From Antarctobacter albus (GTDB lineage: Bacteria > Pseudomonadota > Alphaproteobacteria > Rhodobacterales > Rhodobacteraceae), in assembly GCF_900101505.1 (NCBI RefSeq), contig NZ_FMZI01000015.1, positions 44,789 to 108,788 of the forward strand: a stretch of DNA of 64,000 nucleotides, read 5' to 3'. This document shows positions 37,103-44,950 of the stretch, piece by piece (position 1 is the stretch's first letter; each line of letters opens with the position of its first letter). Position numbers and translations under genes: made by a program. Under the pieces are notes generated by a model. The model was not told the origin of the DNA, did no database searches, and saw nothing but the letters and a program-made list of their open reading frames with translations.

Positions 37103-37873
37103 TCAGTCCTTTATGTCGTTCAGTATGGCCAGAACCGCCGTGTTCCAGCCTATGGGGCCGGGATCTGCGGTACGCCGGATGGTGCCTTGGCCCTCGCCCG
37201 GAAGGCGCGGGATGCCGGGGCCGTGGTCGTTGCGCACGATGACGCCAAGATCAGCCGCCTGCAGCATGTCGGTGTCATTGGGCGCGTCCCCCAGCGCCAG
37301 CGTCCGTTCGGCCCCAAGCTCGGCGGCGATTTCGCGCAGCCCGTCAGCCTTGGTGCGCCCATGCGACAGCGTCAGAAATCGCCCACCGGACCGGCACGCG
37401 ATGCCCCTGTCCGCGAGGGCCGCGAGAAAACGGGCTTGCGTGGCGTCGCTCCCCCGCCATAGCCCGGGTTCCGAGTGTTGCCGTTGGCGCGCCAGCGCAG
37501 CGGCCTCAGGGGCAAGGCCAGTGATTTCTGCCACTTCGGCGTCGCTCATGTCGCCAAAACCCCTGAACGGTGCACGTAGATCCGGCGGCAAGCTGTCCAG
37601 AGCGGCCCGCAGGGCGGCATAGGGCGCGGCATCCCCCGCCGTGCTGCCGGGTCGATAGATCCCGGCCCCGTTCTCGACGATGGCGGGCCAGTCGCCCAGC
37701 GACAGGGCCTCGTGCAACACGGCGACCTCGGCGGCCGTCTTGGAGGTGGCAAGGATCAGCGGAATGCCCCGCGCGGCCAGTGCGTCCAACGCGGGCTGCG
37801 CCGGGGCGAAAGAGTAATTCGCATGATCCAGAAGCGTTCCGTCCAGATCGCTGAAGACAACGAGTTTGCTCAC
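37103..37873 (-). CDS. HAD-IIB phosphatase, glucosyl/mannosyl-3-phosphoglycerate phosphatase type
   Basis: 256 residues. HAD motif I FSDLDGTLLD at the N-terminus, motif II ILATSKT, motif III/IV with GRTKADGLREI and ALGDAPNDTDML. The SKT and GDAPND pattern is that of mannosyl-3-phosphoglycerate phosphatase (MpgP) and related GpgP enzymes. Directly upstream of gpgS, so it most likely dephosphorylates glucosyl-3-phosphoglycerate to glucosylglycerate (inference from context). Confidence 0.87.
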   Translation of the reverse strand: MSKLVVFSDLDGTLLDHANYSFAPAQPALDALAARGIPLILATSKTAAEVAVLHEALSLGDWPAIVENGAGIYRPGSTAGDAAPYAALRAALDSLPPDLRAPFRGFGDMSDAEVAEITGLAPEAAALARQRQHSEPGLWRGSDATQARFLAALADRGIACRSGGRFLTLSHGRTKADGLREIAAELGAERTLALGDAPNDTDMLQAADLGVIVRNDHGPGIPRLPGEGQGTIRRTADPGPIGWNTAVLAILNDIKD

Positions 37874-38009
37874 ACGGTCAACCGTTCATCCCACCCATGT
37901 CCAGACTATGGCCGTGCCGGAGGTCGCTGACCACAGTCGGCCTGCGTTGCTCACGCAGCGCGCCCAATATATGAGCAAGTGACCGAAAAATGATCGCAAC
38001 GTCCAAACT

Positions 38010-38639
38010 TCAGGCAGAGTCCGTCTGGCGCAATACAATGTCCACGGTCTCGCGTTCAGCCATGACACGGCGGGCATTGGGGATGTCATTGGCAAGCGCC
38101 TTGCGCTGCGCGGTTTCCTCATCGAACCCGAAGCCCAGCCATCGCGCCACAAGGCGACGCTCCAGCTCTGCCTCGGGCACCTCCAGGAACACCGACAGGT
38201 CCCAGAGTGGCATCAGGTCGGACCAGGGCGGCTCTGCGAAACAGAGATAGTTACCCTCGGCCACCACGATGCGCGTCTCCGGCCCGATTTCCTGCGCCCC
38301 GGCAATGGCGATCTCTCGCGCGCGGTCGAAGACGGGCAGGATGACCGAAGGGTCGGACGCGGCACGTGCCAGCGCGGCCTTCAACCCGTGGAAATCAAAG
38401 GTCTCGGGCGCACCCTTGCGCGGCAACAGCCCGCGTGGCTCCAGCAGGCGGTCATCAAGGTGAAACCCGTCCATCGGCATCAGCGCCGCCTCGGGGCCGA
38501 TCCGATCGACCAGCGCTTCGGCCAGGGTGGACTTGCCCGACCCCGGCGGACCGGCCACGGCAATCATCAGGCGGCGCCCCTTTGGCGTGATCCCCGACAG
38601 GCGGTCGGTCACGTCGCGAAGATGCGTTTCCGGGATCAT
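38010..38639 (-). CDS. P-loop kinase of the uridine/phosphoribulokinase/pantothenate kinase superfamily
   Basis: 209 residues. Walker A AVAGPPGSGKSTLAEAL at about residue 29-45, MPMDGFHLDD (substrate Asp), later VVAEGNYLCF and FLEVPEAELERRLVARW. Typical of the 'nucleoside/nucleotide kinase family' YggC/FrcK-like proteins, whose substrate is not fixed. GAGGTCTGACCC gives an RBS at the ATG. It lies 136 bp before gpgP. Glycerate released by glucosylglycerate phosphorolysis is one conceivable substrate, but this is speculation. Confidence 0.8.
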   Translation of the reverse strand: MIPETHLRDVTDRLSGITPKGRRLMIAVAGPPGSGKSTLAEALVDRIGPEAALMPMDGFHLDDRLLEPRGLLPRKGAPETFDFHGLKAALARAASDPSVILPVFDRAREIAIAGAQEIGPETRIVVAEGNYLCFAEPPWSDLMPLWDLSVFLEVPEAELERRLVARWLGFGFDEETAQRKALANDIPNARRVMAERETVDIVLRQTDSA

Positions 38640-38888
38640 GGGTCAGACCTCCTGCGCCGGGGCGGCGACTTGCAGATCGCAATCGAACGGGATCGCGCGG
38701 CCGGACAATGTGCCCTGGTAGATCGCAAGTACATGTCCCAATCTCTGCTCCTCCAACGGTTGCGGCCCGGCTTGTCCGGTTGTCCCATCCCCAGCTTGGC
38801 GCAGCAGCCGGGGCCGGGGCAAGGCCCTTGCCCGGCAAGAAAAGATGTACCCTTCGGGAACCATTTGCCGCGCCGTGCATTTCCCTTG

Positions 38889-38979
38889 TGACAGGCACGT
38901 CATCTGCGGGCGCAGATCCCTCATCCCCCAACGCCCGCAATCATCGCCCCCGCCCGATTTCGGCGGGGGCGTTTTTTTT
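38889..38979 (+). ncRNA. Candidate small RNA with C-rich loop and terminator
   Basis: In the 424-bp gap between the kinase and an exported-protein gene there are two adjacent hairpins on the plus strand. The first (GCGGGCG 38906-38912, CGCCCGC 38932-38938) has a 19-nt loop containing CCCTCATCCCCC, complementary to Shine-Dalgarno sequences. The second is a strong terminator (38945-38979). A near-consensus EcfG promoter (GGAAC 38857-38861, 16 bp, CATT) would start transcription near 38889. No coding frame is supported here. A stress sRNA is an inference; there is no expression evidence. Confidence 0.45.
38945..38979 (+). terminator. Strong Rho-independent terminator
   Basis: CGCCCCCGCC (38945-38954) pairs with GGCGGGGGCG (38962-38971), loop CGATTTC, followed by eight T. 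No plus-strand protein gene ends here, which is what suggests a small RNA. Confidence 0.85.
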
Positions 38980-39002
38980 ACGTCATCGCGTGACACCGAA
39001 AA

Positions 39003-39028
39003 GCCGCGCGCCCGGGTGGGTGCGCGGC
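39003..39028. terminator. Bidirectional terminator after the exported-protein gene
   Basis: GCCGCGC (39003-39009) and GCGCGGC (39022-39028) form a stem flanked by AAAA and TTTTT, so it works for minus-strand transcription from the gene ending at 39064 and also on the plus strand. Confidence 0.75.
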
Positions 39029-39063
39029 TTTTTCGGTTCTTTTCAGTGGTGCGTCGGTCCGCG

Positions 39064-39354
39064 TCAGTCGCGCAGGGACGAATGCAGCGTCGGCGCGTCG
39101 CCATGCATGTCGACGTGACGCAAGGCGCCGTTGTCCTGAAGGATCTCGTGGATGGCCATGACCTTGGCCACATGCGAGGCCTCGGGATGGTCGACGATCA
39201 CCTGCAGCCGGGCCTGCTCGGTTGCGGGCACCTGTGACAGCTCGAACGCCTCGACGAAATTCCGCAGATCGGAGGCGAGCGCATCGCGGACCTGCGCCTC
39301 GGCGGTGCCGGCCATCAACGTGGCGGCGAGGGAAAAGGCAAGAATACGGAGCAT
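39064..39354 (-). CDS. Small exported protein of unknown function
   Basis: 96 residues from the ATG at 39354, which has an AAAGGAGGCTG ribosome-binding site. Signal peptide MLRILAFSLAATLMAGTAEA-Q. The mature ~75 residues are rich in charged residues (DLRNFVEAFELSQVPATEQA) and end HGDAPTLHSSLRD; no cysteines and no recognised domain. A predicted EcfG promoter on the same strand (39708-39733) lies about 350 bp upstream with a tiny reading frame between, so stress control is possible. Confidence 0.7.
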   Translation of the reverse strand: MLRILAFSLAATLMAGTAEAQVRDALASDLRNFVEAFELSQVPATEQARLQVIVDHPEASHVAKVMAIHEILQDNGALRHVDMHGDAPTLHSSLRD

Positions 39355-39467
39355 TTGGCAGCCTCCTTTTCTTTGGTTCGTCGGGGTCCGGGCAAGACAT
39401 GCCCTGCCGGCCAGGCCACCTCGGCCTGGTCGGTGGTCGAAATCTGCGGATCGGGGTGGTGTTCGCT

Positions 39468-39572
39468 TTAGCGCCGCATCTGCATGGACATGGGAAGACG
39501 CCGCCGCCCAAAAAAGGGGGAAGAACCACGCGACAGGCCCCTTTGGGGTGCTGATGCCGTGATCGTGTTCAT
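39468..39572 (-). CDS. Possible 34-residue small protein
   Basis: MNTITASAPQRGLSRGSSPF... is a 34-residue basic frame (six to seven Arg, no Lys) preceded by an excellent GGAGGATGGAACGCG ribosome-binding site. It is about 135 bp downstream of an exact EcfG promoter on the same strand. The RBS and promoter are the only support. It could be a leader or small stress peptide, or chance. Confidence 0.4.
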   Translation of the reverse strand: MNTITASAPQRGLSRGSSPFFGRRRLPMSMQMRR

Positions 39573-39707
39573 CGCGTTCCATCCTCCATTCGGCGGTTTG
39601 TCCGCCTCAACGGCGCCACTGATTGCGACACCCCGGCGGAGGGTTCTTGTCGCTGCAGGCTTGTTCGCCCCAGGACGTGGACCTCCTTCCGCCGTCTTCG
39701 CAAACTC

Positions 39708-39733
39708 AACGCATTCACTGCGCCGGAAGTTCC
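39708..39733 (-). promoter_or_regulatory. EcfG-type promoter (GGAAC-N17-CGTT), minus strand
   Basis: On the minus strand GGAAC (39733-39729) and CGTT (39711-39708) are separated by 17 bp. Faces the small frame at 39572 and the exported protein at 39354. Confidence 0.65.
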
Positions 39734-39769
39734 GTGAGGCCCGTATATTTGCCCGGGACGCCCGCCCCG

Positions 39770-39795
39770 GGAACCGCGCAAGGGCGTGCAGCGTT
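39770..39795 (+). promoter_or_regulatory. EcfG-type promoter (GGAAC-N17-CGTT), plus strand
   Basis: GGAAC at 39770-39774 and CGTT at 39792-39795, 17-bp spacer, 47 bp before the start of the alpha/beta hydrolase gene. Divergent from the minus-strand EcfG site 36 bp away. Confidence 0.7.
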
Positions 39796-39842
39796 GTCAC
39801 AAAGCCGGAGGCATGTCTCCGACAGATGACCGAAGGTTCCCG

Positions 39843-40694
39843 ATGAACGCGATTTCCCTGCCCGATTGTCAGCCTCCGTCCCGCAACGCGCCCATGCGCG
39901 GCGGCGCCCCTCTGGTCTTTCTTCCCGGTCTCTTCATGACATGCGAGGCTTGGTTGCCGCTATGCCGCGACATGGGGTTGGGCAACCGGTTGTTCCTGGA
40001 TCTGCCGGGCCATGGGCCGCAGGAGGATGCAGAATCGGTGACGCGGGACCTGGCCTCAGGCAAGTGGTTGGACCCCATGCTGGAGAGGATCGCGGCGTTT
40101 TCCGGCGGGCGGGCCGTGCATCTTGTCGGCCATTCCAGCGGCGGGCTGGTCAGCCTGCTGCTGGCACGCCGGGCGCCGGACCTTGTCCGCTCGCTCGTGC
40201 TGGTGGGGGCGCCTGTCACGGGACACCGCGACCTGCCGCGCGACATCGGCGCGGCGATCCTGTCGCATGACCTGGCCGGACGCTGGTCGCTACCGATGAT
40301 GTGGCGCCTGGGCCTTGCCACGCGCGGCAGTTTCGAGCGTGCGCTGACCACGGTCCTGCCGCGCGAGGCGGCCGCGAGGGTACCGGACGACATGCGCCTG
40401 GCCCTGCAGCACCGCAACCCCGAAGCGATCCGCCAATGCGGCAAATGGGTGCTGGAGCAGGATGCCACCGCGAACATGGCCGAGATCGCACAGCCCTGCC
40501 TTGCCGTCATCGGACGTCAGGACACGGTCGTCCCGCCGCTTCACCAGCTGAAGCTGTTGCGCCACCTGCCACAGGCCCAGGCACAGCTTGTCCCCGGCGG
40601 ACATCTGCCCTTAATCGAGCATCCCTGCACCTTTTCCCGTGCGCTGCGCGGCTGGCTGGCGCTTGACCATGCCCCCCGAATGGTGGCCTGCTGA
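39843..40694 (+). CDS. Alpha/beta hydrolase
   Basis: 283 residues from the ATG at 39843. Nucleophile elbow GHSSGG with Ser98, oxyanion region PLVFLPGLFMTCEAW, acid region VIGRQDTVVPP and late His in VPGGHLPLIEHP: a complete catalytic triad. Close to the MetX/BioH-like or haloperoxidase-like hydrolases; substrate unknown. Preceded by an EcfG promoter, so probably stress induced. Followed 5 bp later by the DUF2254 gene. Confidence 0.88.
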   Translation: MNAISLPDCQPPSRNAPMRGGAPLVFLPGLFMTCEAWLPLCRDMGLGNRLFLDLPGHGPQEDAESVTRDLASGKWLDPMLERIAAFSGGRAVHLVGHSSGGLVSLLLARRAPDLVRSLVLVGAPVTGHRDLPRDIGAAILSHDLAGRWSLPMMWRLGLATRGSFERALTTVLPREAAARVPDDMRLALQHRNPEAIRQCGKWVLEQDATANMAEIAQPCLAVIGRQDTVVPPLHQLKLLRHLPQAQAQLVPGGHLPLIEHPCTFSRALRGWLALDHAPRMVAC

Positions 40695-40699
40695 CCCGC

Positions 40700-41956
40700 A
40701 TGGCAGGCAAACACACAATGAAACTGGTCCAGACGATGCTGACCCTGCGTCGGATCAGCCGCATTCTCTGGATTCGGGTCGCGCTACTGTCCGCGCTGTC
40801 GGTCCTGGCCGCGCTGTCCGCAGAGCTGCTGGGACCGTTGATCCCGGACGGCCCGCGCGACCGCTTTTCCGAAGACGCGACCATGCCCATCCTGACAATC
40901 CTGGCCAACGGGATGCTGGCGGTCGCAACCTTTTCGCTGGGGGTCATGGTCTCGACCCACCGCACGCTGGCTCAGCAGACCACGCCGCGCATTCACCGCC
41001 TGTTGATGGAAGACACCTCGACTCAGACGATGCTGGCGACCTTCATCGGCGCCTTCGTCTTTGCGCTGTCCTCGATCATCCTTTACCGGGCAGGTTACTA
41101 TTCCGACAGCGCCTCGGTGATCGTCTTTGCCGTCACGGTTTTCGTGGTGGCAGCGATCGTGGTATCGCTGGTGCGCTGGATCGGGCAACTGTCGCGGATC
41201 GGCAGCCTGGAATACGCCTTGCTGCGCGCCGAACAGACCGCCCGCGAGATCCTCTACCAGCAACGGCGCCTGCCCCGCCTGGGGGGCTGCAAGCTGGAGG
41301 AGAGGCCCACGGACGGTGTGGACATCGAGGCGCCGCGCTCTGGCTTTCTGCGGCGCATCGACATGGACGAGTTGCAGAAGCTGGCGGAAACCCACGAGGC
41401 GGAGGTCTACCTGGATCACCTGCCCGGCGACATCGTGCTGCGCAGCCAGCGGCTGGGCCTGTTGCGCGGCTGTGACGAGACCGAGGAATTTGCCGCCTGT
41501 TTCCTGCTGGCCACCGACCGGACCTATGAACAGGACCCGGCCTATGCGCTGCAGGCACTGAGGGAATCCGCCTCCAAGGCGCTGTCCCCCGGGATCAACG
41601 ACCCCAAGACCGCCATCGACGTGATCGCGCGACTGGAACGGTTGTTGTGGGACTGGGCCTTGAACACCTCCGACACCGGGGGCCCCCTATACGACCGGGT
41701 ATTCCTGAGGGAACTGGGCGCCGGAGACCTGGTCGAGGCCGGCTTTCGCGACATCACGCGGGACGCGGCAGGCTTTGGCGACGTGCTGACCGCCGTGGCC
41801 GAGGCACTGGTGCGGTTGCGCGGGGCGATGCCGGAGGCCGGGCGCGAGGCCATCGCGGATCTGCTCGAGGACCTGCGCGCGCATGGCGAGGCGGGGCTGA
41901 TGACCGCGCGGGAACGCCAGCGACTGACCGACAGGCTGGCCGCGCTGGACGCCTGA
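40700..41956 (+). CDS. DUF2254 membrane protein
   Basis: 418 residues; an alternative ATG lies at 40718. Four transmembrane helices in the first ~170 residues (RVALLSALSVLAAL, ILANGMLAVATFSLGVMV, MLATFIGAFVFALSSIIL, VIVFAVTVFVVAAIVVSLV), then a large cytoplasmic domain with SKALSPGINDPKTAIDVI, the DUF2254 signature. Function of the family is unknown. Co-transcribed with the hydrolase under an EcfG promoter; stop is 3 bp from the convergent AI-2E gene stop. Confidence 0.85.
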   Translation: MAGKHTMKLVQTMLTLRRISRILWIRVALLSALSVLAALSAELLGPLIPDGPRDRFSEDATMPILTILANGMLAVATFSLGVMVSTHRTLAQQTTPRIHRLLMEDTSTQTMLATFIGAFVFALSSIILYRAGYYSDSASVIVFAVTVFVVAAIVVSLVRWIGQLSRIGSLEYALLRAEQTAREILYQQRRLPRLGGCKLEERPTDGVDIEAPRSGFLRRIDMDELQKLAETHEAEVYLDHLPGDIVLRSQRLGLLRGCDETEEFAACFLLATDRTYEQDPAYALQALRESASKALSPGINDPKTAIDVIARLERLLWDWALNTSDTGGPLYDRVFLRELGAGDLVEAGFRDITRDAAGFGDVLTAVAEALVRLRGAMPEAGREAIADLLEDLRAHGEAGLMTARERQRLTDRLAALDA

Positions 41957-41959
41957 CCC

Positions 41960-42976
41960 CTATTCGGCCGGTTGCAGCTGATCGGCTCCCAGGGTCCTGT
42001 TGAGCATCTCCGGGCTCATCAACACGCCGAACCACAGCATCACGGGCAGCGCCACGATGGCCCCGACCGGCCCCCAGAGCCAGAGGCCAAAGACAATGGC
42101 CACGAAGACACCCAGCGGGTTCATCGCCAGCCGTTGACCGACCACCCAGGGGGTGACGAAATTCGCCTCGGTGAAGTTGGCCAGCATGAACAGGGCGGGC
42201 GGCAGCAGGGACATGGCGCCGGTGAATTGCAGCAACCCGGCGATGGCCAGCCCGAAGATGATCAGCAGCGGCCCCAGGTACAGCATGTAGTTCAGGATCG
42301 CGGCCGCCAGGCCCCAGAGCATGGGATAATCCACCCCGATGGCCAGCATGATCAGCGCGGTCACGGTGCCCAGCCCGGCGTTGACCAGCGTCACGGCAGC
42401 GAAATAGCGGGCCACGGCGCGATCGGCCTTGCGCAGCTTCGGTTCCAGCGTGCCGACAGCGGAATAGAGTTCGTTGCGGGTCAGCACGAAAAAGAACAGC
42501 GTACCGACAAAGACGAAGAACTGCGCGCCAAAGTTGGGCGCCATCCACAAAGCGTCGCGCACGGTTGGCAAGGCGCTTTCGCTTGCCTCGGCGGCCGGCT
42601 TGGCGCCTTCGATCTCTTCGCTGATGGTCTCGATCCCGCGCAGCACGTCAGAAACCGAGGCGATCCAACGTGTCGCCGCCGCCTTGAGACGGGGCAATTG
42701 TTCGATGAACATGTTGAGCAGCGGCTCGATCATCAGGATCAGAAGCGCGATCAGGCTGGTCGTGACCAGAAGCAACAGGATCGCAACCGCGACCCGCGGG
42801 ATGCCCACGTCGGTCAGGCGTTCCGCGAGGGGCGAGACGACGATGCCCAGCACCACCGCAAAGACGATGGGCGCCAGCAGTTGCTGACCCAGTTGCAGGG
42901 CGCCGGTCAGCGCGATCACGGTAAGGATCAGCAACATCACGCGTTGCGCGCGCTCGCTGAGAACGGTGGTGAGCAT
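41960..42976 (-). CDS. AI-2E family transporter (PerM-like)
   Basis: 338 residues with 7-8 membrane helices; GLAAAILNYMLYLGPLLIIFG and the central amphipathic segment LPRLKAAATRWIASVSDV are characteristic of the AI-2E exporter/PerM family. Role in this organism unknown; some relatives exchange Na+ or other ions. Last gene of a minus-strand group (43374, 43762, 44108) and therefore probably under the EcfG promoter at 44147-44171. Confidence 0.87.
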   Translation of the reverse strand: MLTTVLSERAQRVMLLILTVIALTGALQLGQQLLAPIVFAVVLGIVVSPLAERLTDVGIPRVAVAILLLLVTTSLIALLILMIEPLLNMFIEQLPRLKAAATRWIASVSDVLRGIETISEEIEGAKPAAEASESALPTVRDALWMAPNFGAQFFVFVGTLFFFVLTRNELYSAVGTLEPKLRKADRAVARYFAAVTLVNAGLGTVTALIMLAIGVDYPMLWGLAAAILNYMLYLGPLLIIFGLAIAGLLQFTGAMSLLPPALFMLANFTEANFVTPWVVGQRLAMNPLGVFVAIVFGLWLWGPVGAIVALPVMLWFGVLMSPEMLNRTLGADQLQPAE

Positions 42977-42993
42977 GGTTCAGGTCTCGCTGG

Positions 42994-43374
42994 TCAGTCG
43001 TCGCCGTGACTGTCACGGCCCAGGTTGGGCAGCAGCGCGCCGGCCAGGGCGCCCGCACCAAGGATCAGCGCCCCGGCCGTCAACATCGGTGCGCGGCTCT
43101 TGGGGGCATCGTCCTTGACCGCGCCCGAGGTCCGCGCCCCCGTGCCCGTCGCGAACAAACCCATGCCAAGCCCGATCAGCGCCGCCGCTGTCGGGTTGCG
43201 GCCTGCCGCGCCGACGGCGCCGCGGCCCAACCGTCCGGCCTGTCCCATCGCGGCCCCGGTCAGGGGCGTGGCAATGGCGCTTTTGCTGGTGCTGCCGCCC
43301 AGCGCCTCAAGCGCGATTTTCAACCGGGCACGGTCTTCCGCCGCCCGCATTTCGAGTTTCTCGATCTCAGCCAC
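42994..43374 (-). CDS. Small hypothetical membrane-associated protein (DUF3618-like layout)
   Basis: 126 residues: N-terminal charged helix (MAEIEKLEMRAAEDRARLKI), Gly/Ala-rich segments (NPTAAALIGLGMGLFATGTG) and a C-terminal hydrophobic helix ending GALLPNLGRDSHGDD. This layout is seen in small envelope-stress proteins placed next to holin-X-like genes. Overlaps the next upstream gene by 8 bp. Confidence 0.75.
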   Translation of the reverse strand: MAEIEKLEMRAAEDRARLKIALEALGGSTSKSAIATPLTGAAMGQAGRLGRGAVGAAGRNPTAAALIGLGMGLFATGTGARTSGAVKDDAPKSRAPMLTAGALILGAGALAGALLPNLGRDSHGDD

Positions 43375-43762
43375 GGCGGACCTCCTGCAAGGTTTCCAGA
43401 TCGCGTTTGACGTTGTTGAGACTGCGCCGGGGCGTCAGAACGCGGGCATTGATGCGTTTGCGGGCGATCAGCACGCAGATCAGCGCAAGCACCAGCAGTC
43501 CGCCCCCCATCCCGCCTGCCGCCTCGACCAAGGTCAGGCCATGCGTTTCCAGCCAGGCGATGCCAGCCGTGGCGAGCGCGTTCAGCCCCGCGATGGTCAG
43601 CACCAACGCGAGGGCGTAAAACACCAGCCCCGACCCGGCCCGCGACAGGTTTTCACCGATCTCGGCCCGTGCAAGGCGCATCTCGCTTTGCAGCAAGGAG
43701 ATCGCCTGGCGCAGCACTTCGGTCAGGATGCGCGGCGCATCGCGCAGGTCAGGACCACTCAT
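43367..43762 (-). CDS. Putative holin-X-like membrane protein (phage holin superfamily III)
   Basis: 131 residues: amphipathic N-terminus (LRQAISLLQSEMRLARAEIG), two membrane helices (GLVFYALALVLTIAGLNAL and GGGLLVLALICVLIARK), basic tail. Matches the actinobacterial holin-X / YqjE layout, which usually accompanies DUF3618 and DUF883 proteins rather than phage. Overlaps both neighbours. Confidence 0.78.
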   Translation of the reverse strand: MSGPDLRDAPRILTEVLRQAISLLQSEMRLARAEIGENLSRAGSGLVFYALALVLTIAGLNALATAGIAWLETHGLTLVEAAGGMGGGLLVLALICVLIARKRINARVLTPRRSLNNVKRDLETLQEVRRG

Positions 43763-44108
43763 TGCGGTCCTCCAGCTGCATCCGCGTCAGCAGGTTGCGG
43801 TGATCCTGGGCAGGCGGATGAGGCCCCCGCGCGCCGCTGTTTTGCGGCGCCCAGGCGTCTCGCACCTTGGTGTCGCGGGGCGGCACCAGTGTTCCACGCC
43901 GCTGCGCCCGGCGCCCTGCCGCGTAGCCCGCCAGCGCGGTGGCCGCCAGGGCCAGCACCGGGTGCCGGCGCGCCACCCCCAACGCCTGCGAGATCAGGCC
44001 CGCAGGGCCGCCCGCTCCGGCGCGCAACGCCAAGGCGCCTGCGTCGCGCACAGCTTCCTTTTTTCCGGTGGAACGAGAAGGTTTGCGGTCTTGCGTCTTG
44101 CGGGTCAT
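43749..44108 (-). CDS. Small basic hypothetical protein, first gene of the envelope-stress operon
   Basis: 119 residues from the ATG at 44108; the longer frame crosses the promoter. Basic N-terminus (TRKTQDRKPSRSTGKKE), a hydrophobic stretch (HPVLALAATALAGYAAGRRAQ) and a C-terminal polar tail. Overlaps the holin-like gene by 14 bp. Preceded at 39 bp by an exact EcfG promoter. Confidence 0.72.
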   Translation of the reverse strand: MTRKTQDRKPSRSTGKKEAVRDAGALALRAGAGGPAGLISQALGVARRHPVLALAATALAGYAAGRRAQRRGTLVPPRDTKVRDAWAPQNSGARGPHPPAQDHRNLLTRMQLEDRNEWS

Positions 44109-44146
44109 CGGAAGGTGCCCCCCTGGTTTACGTCCGTTGCAAGAAG

Positions 44147-44171
44147 AACGGACGGGGACGCGAAAGGTTCC
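44147..44171 (-). promoter_or_regulatory. EcfG-type promoter (GGAAC-N16-CGTT)
   Basis: Minus strand: GGAAC 44171-44167, CGTT 44150-44147, 16-bp spacer. 39 bp upstream of the ATG of the operon 44108 to 41960. Confidence 0.7.
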
Positions 44172-44255
44172 GCATTTCGGTCGTCCGACTCCCCGCCGAC
44201 AAGAAAAGGGCGCCGTATTTGCGACGCCCTTTTCAACGGCCAAGTTACTGGCAAG

Positions 44256-44516
44256 TCAGCCCTTCTTGCGCATGGCCAAACCCAGCAGGAGCCCGACGCC
44301 GACAGCACCGGCGACAGCAAGGACTGGGTTGTCCCGCACCATCTGGGTGGACTGGCGGGCGGCACGCTCGATCTCGTCCCGGCCCTCTTCGATGGCCCGG
44401 TCGATCGATGCCTGTGCCTCGTCCAGCCGTTCACCTGCGGCGCGGGCATAGGCGGCTCCGGCTTCTGCAGCTTCGGCGGCGCCGTTCCGATGGTGATCTT
44501 GTGTGTTCTTGCTCAT
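44256..44516 (-). CDS. DUF883 (YqjD/ElaB) family protein
   Basis: 86 residues: charged coiled-coil region (ERLDEAQASIDRAIEEGRDEIERAAR), then VRDNPVLAVAGAVGVGLLLG and MRKKG, the C-tail anchored layout of YqjD/ElaB, ribosome- and membrane-associated proteins made in stationary phase in E. coli. Lies 67 bp after the DUF1328 gene and may share its EcfG promoter. Confidence 0.88.
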   Translation of the reverse strand: MSKNTQDHHRNGAAEAAEAGAAYARAAGERLDEAQASIDRAIEEGRDEIERAARQSTQMVRDNPVLAVAGAVGVGLLLGLAMRKKG

Positions 44517-44583
44517 GTCGTCCGTCCTCTGTCAGTGAGGTTGCAATGTGCGCGGCCCGGAAACCTCCGGGCCGAGGCCCGGA

Positions 44584-44745
44584 TCATCCTCGGACCACGC
44601 GCGCCACCAGCGACACGACAAAGAGAATGAGGAAGACGAAGAAGAGGATCTGCGCGATCCCGGCGGATGCGCCGGCGATGCCGCCAAAGCCGAGTGCGGC
44701 CGCGATAAGTGCGATGATGAGGAACGTCAGGGCCCAGCCAAGCAT
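44584..44745 (-). CDS. DUF1328 (YtjA) small membrane protein
   Basis: 53 residues, [20 protein letters not shown] followed by [20 protein letters not shown], two membrane helices. Excellent match to the DUF1328 family of short stress-associated membrane proteins. RBS CAAGGAGACTTACC. An exact EcfG promoter lies 55 bp upstream. Confidence 0.93.
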   Translation of the reverse strand: MLGWALTFLIIALIAAALGFGGIAGASAGIAQILFFVFLILFVVSLVARVVRG

Positions 44746-44799
44746 GGTAAGTCTCCTTGTGTTTTTCCCTATGCGCCGTCCGTGGCGCTCTGGCAAAGG

Positions 44800-44825
44800 A
44801 ACGTGCCTTGCCGCGCAAAGGTTCC
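44800..44825 (-). promoter_or_regulatory. EcfG-type promoter (GGAAC-N17-CGTT)
   Basis: Minus strand: GGAAC 44825-44821, CGTT 44803-44800, 17-bp spacer; directs the DUF1328 gene (and perhaps DUF883). Confidence 0.75.
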
Positions 44826-44950
44826 CGCCCCCGGGCCGAAGACGTGCCAACCGCCCGGGCCAAAGGGCAAAAAACCGCCTGAAAGGGGCTTTCCTTTGCC
44901 TTTGCAGGACTACTTACCCCAAGTGATGCATTGCTGATTGGACCTGTCCG

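Noticed and set aside
38643..38862. Minus-strand open frame upstream of the P-loop kinase, possibly coding
   Set aside because: It ends 3 bp before the kinase and its last ~30 codons look plausible, but there is no ribosome-binding site, no recognisable family and a poor middle section; treated as leader region.
43367..43762. Prophage holin
   Set aside because: The holin-X-like protein sits with DUF883/DUF3618-type envelope genes under an EcfG promoter and no phage genes are near, so it is not evidence of a prophage.
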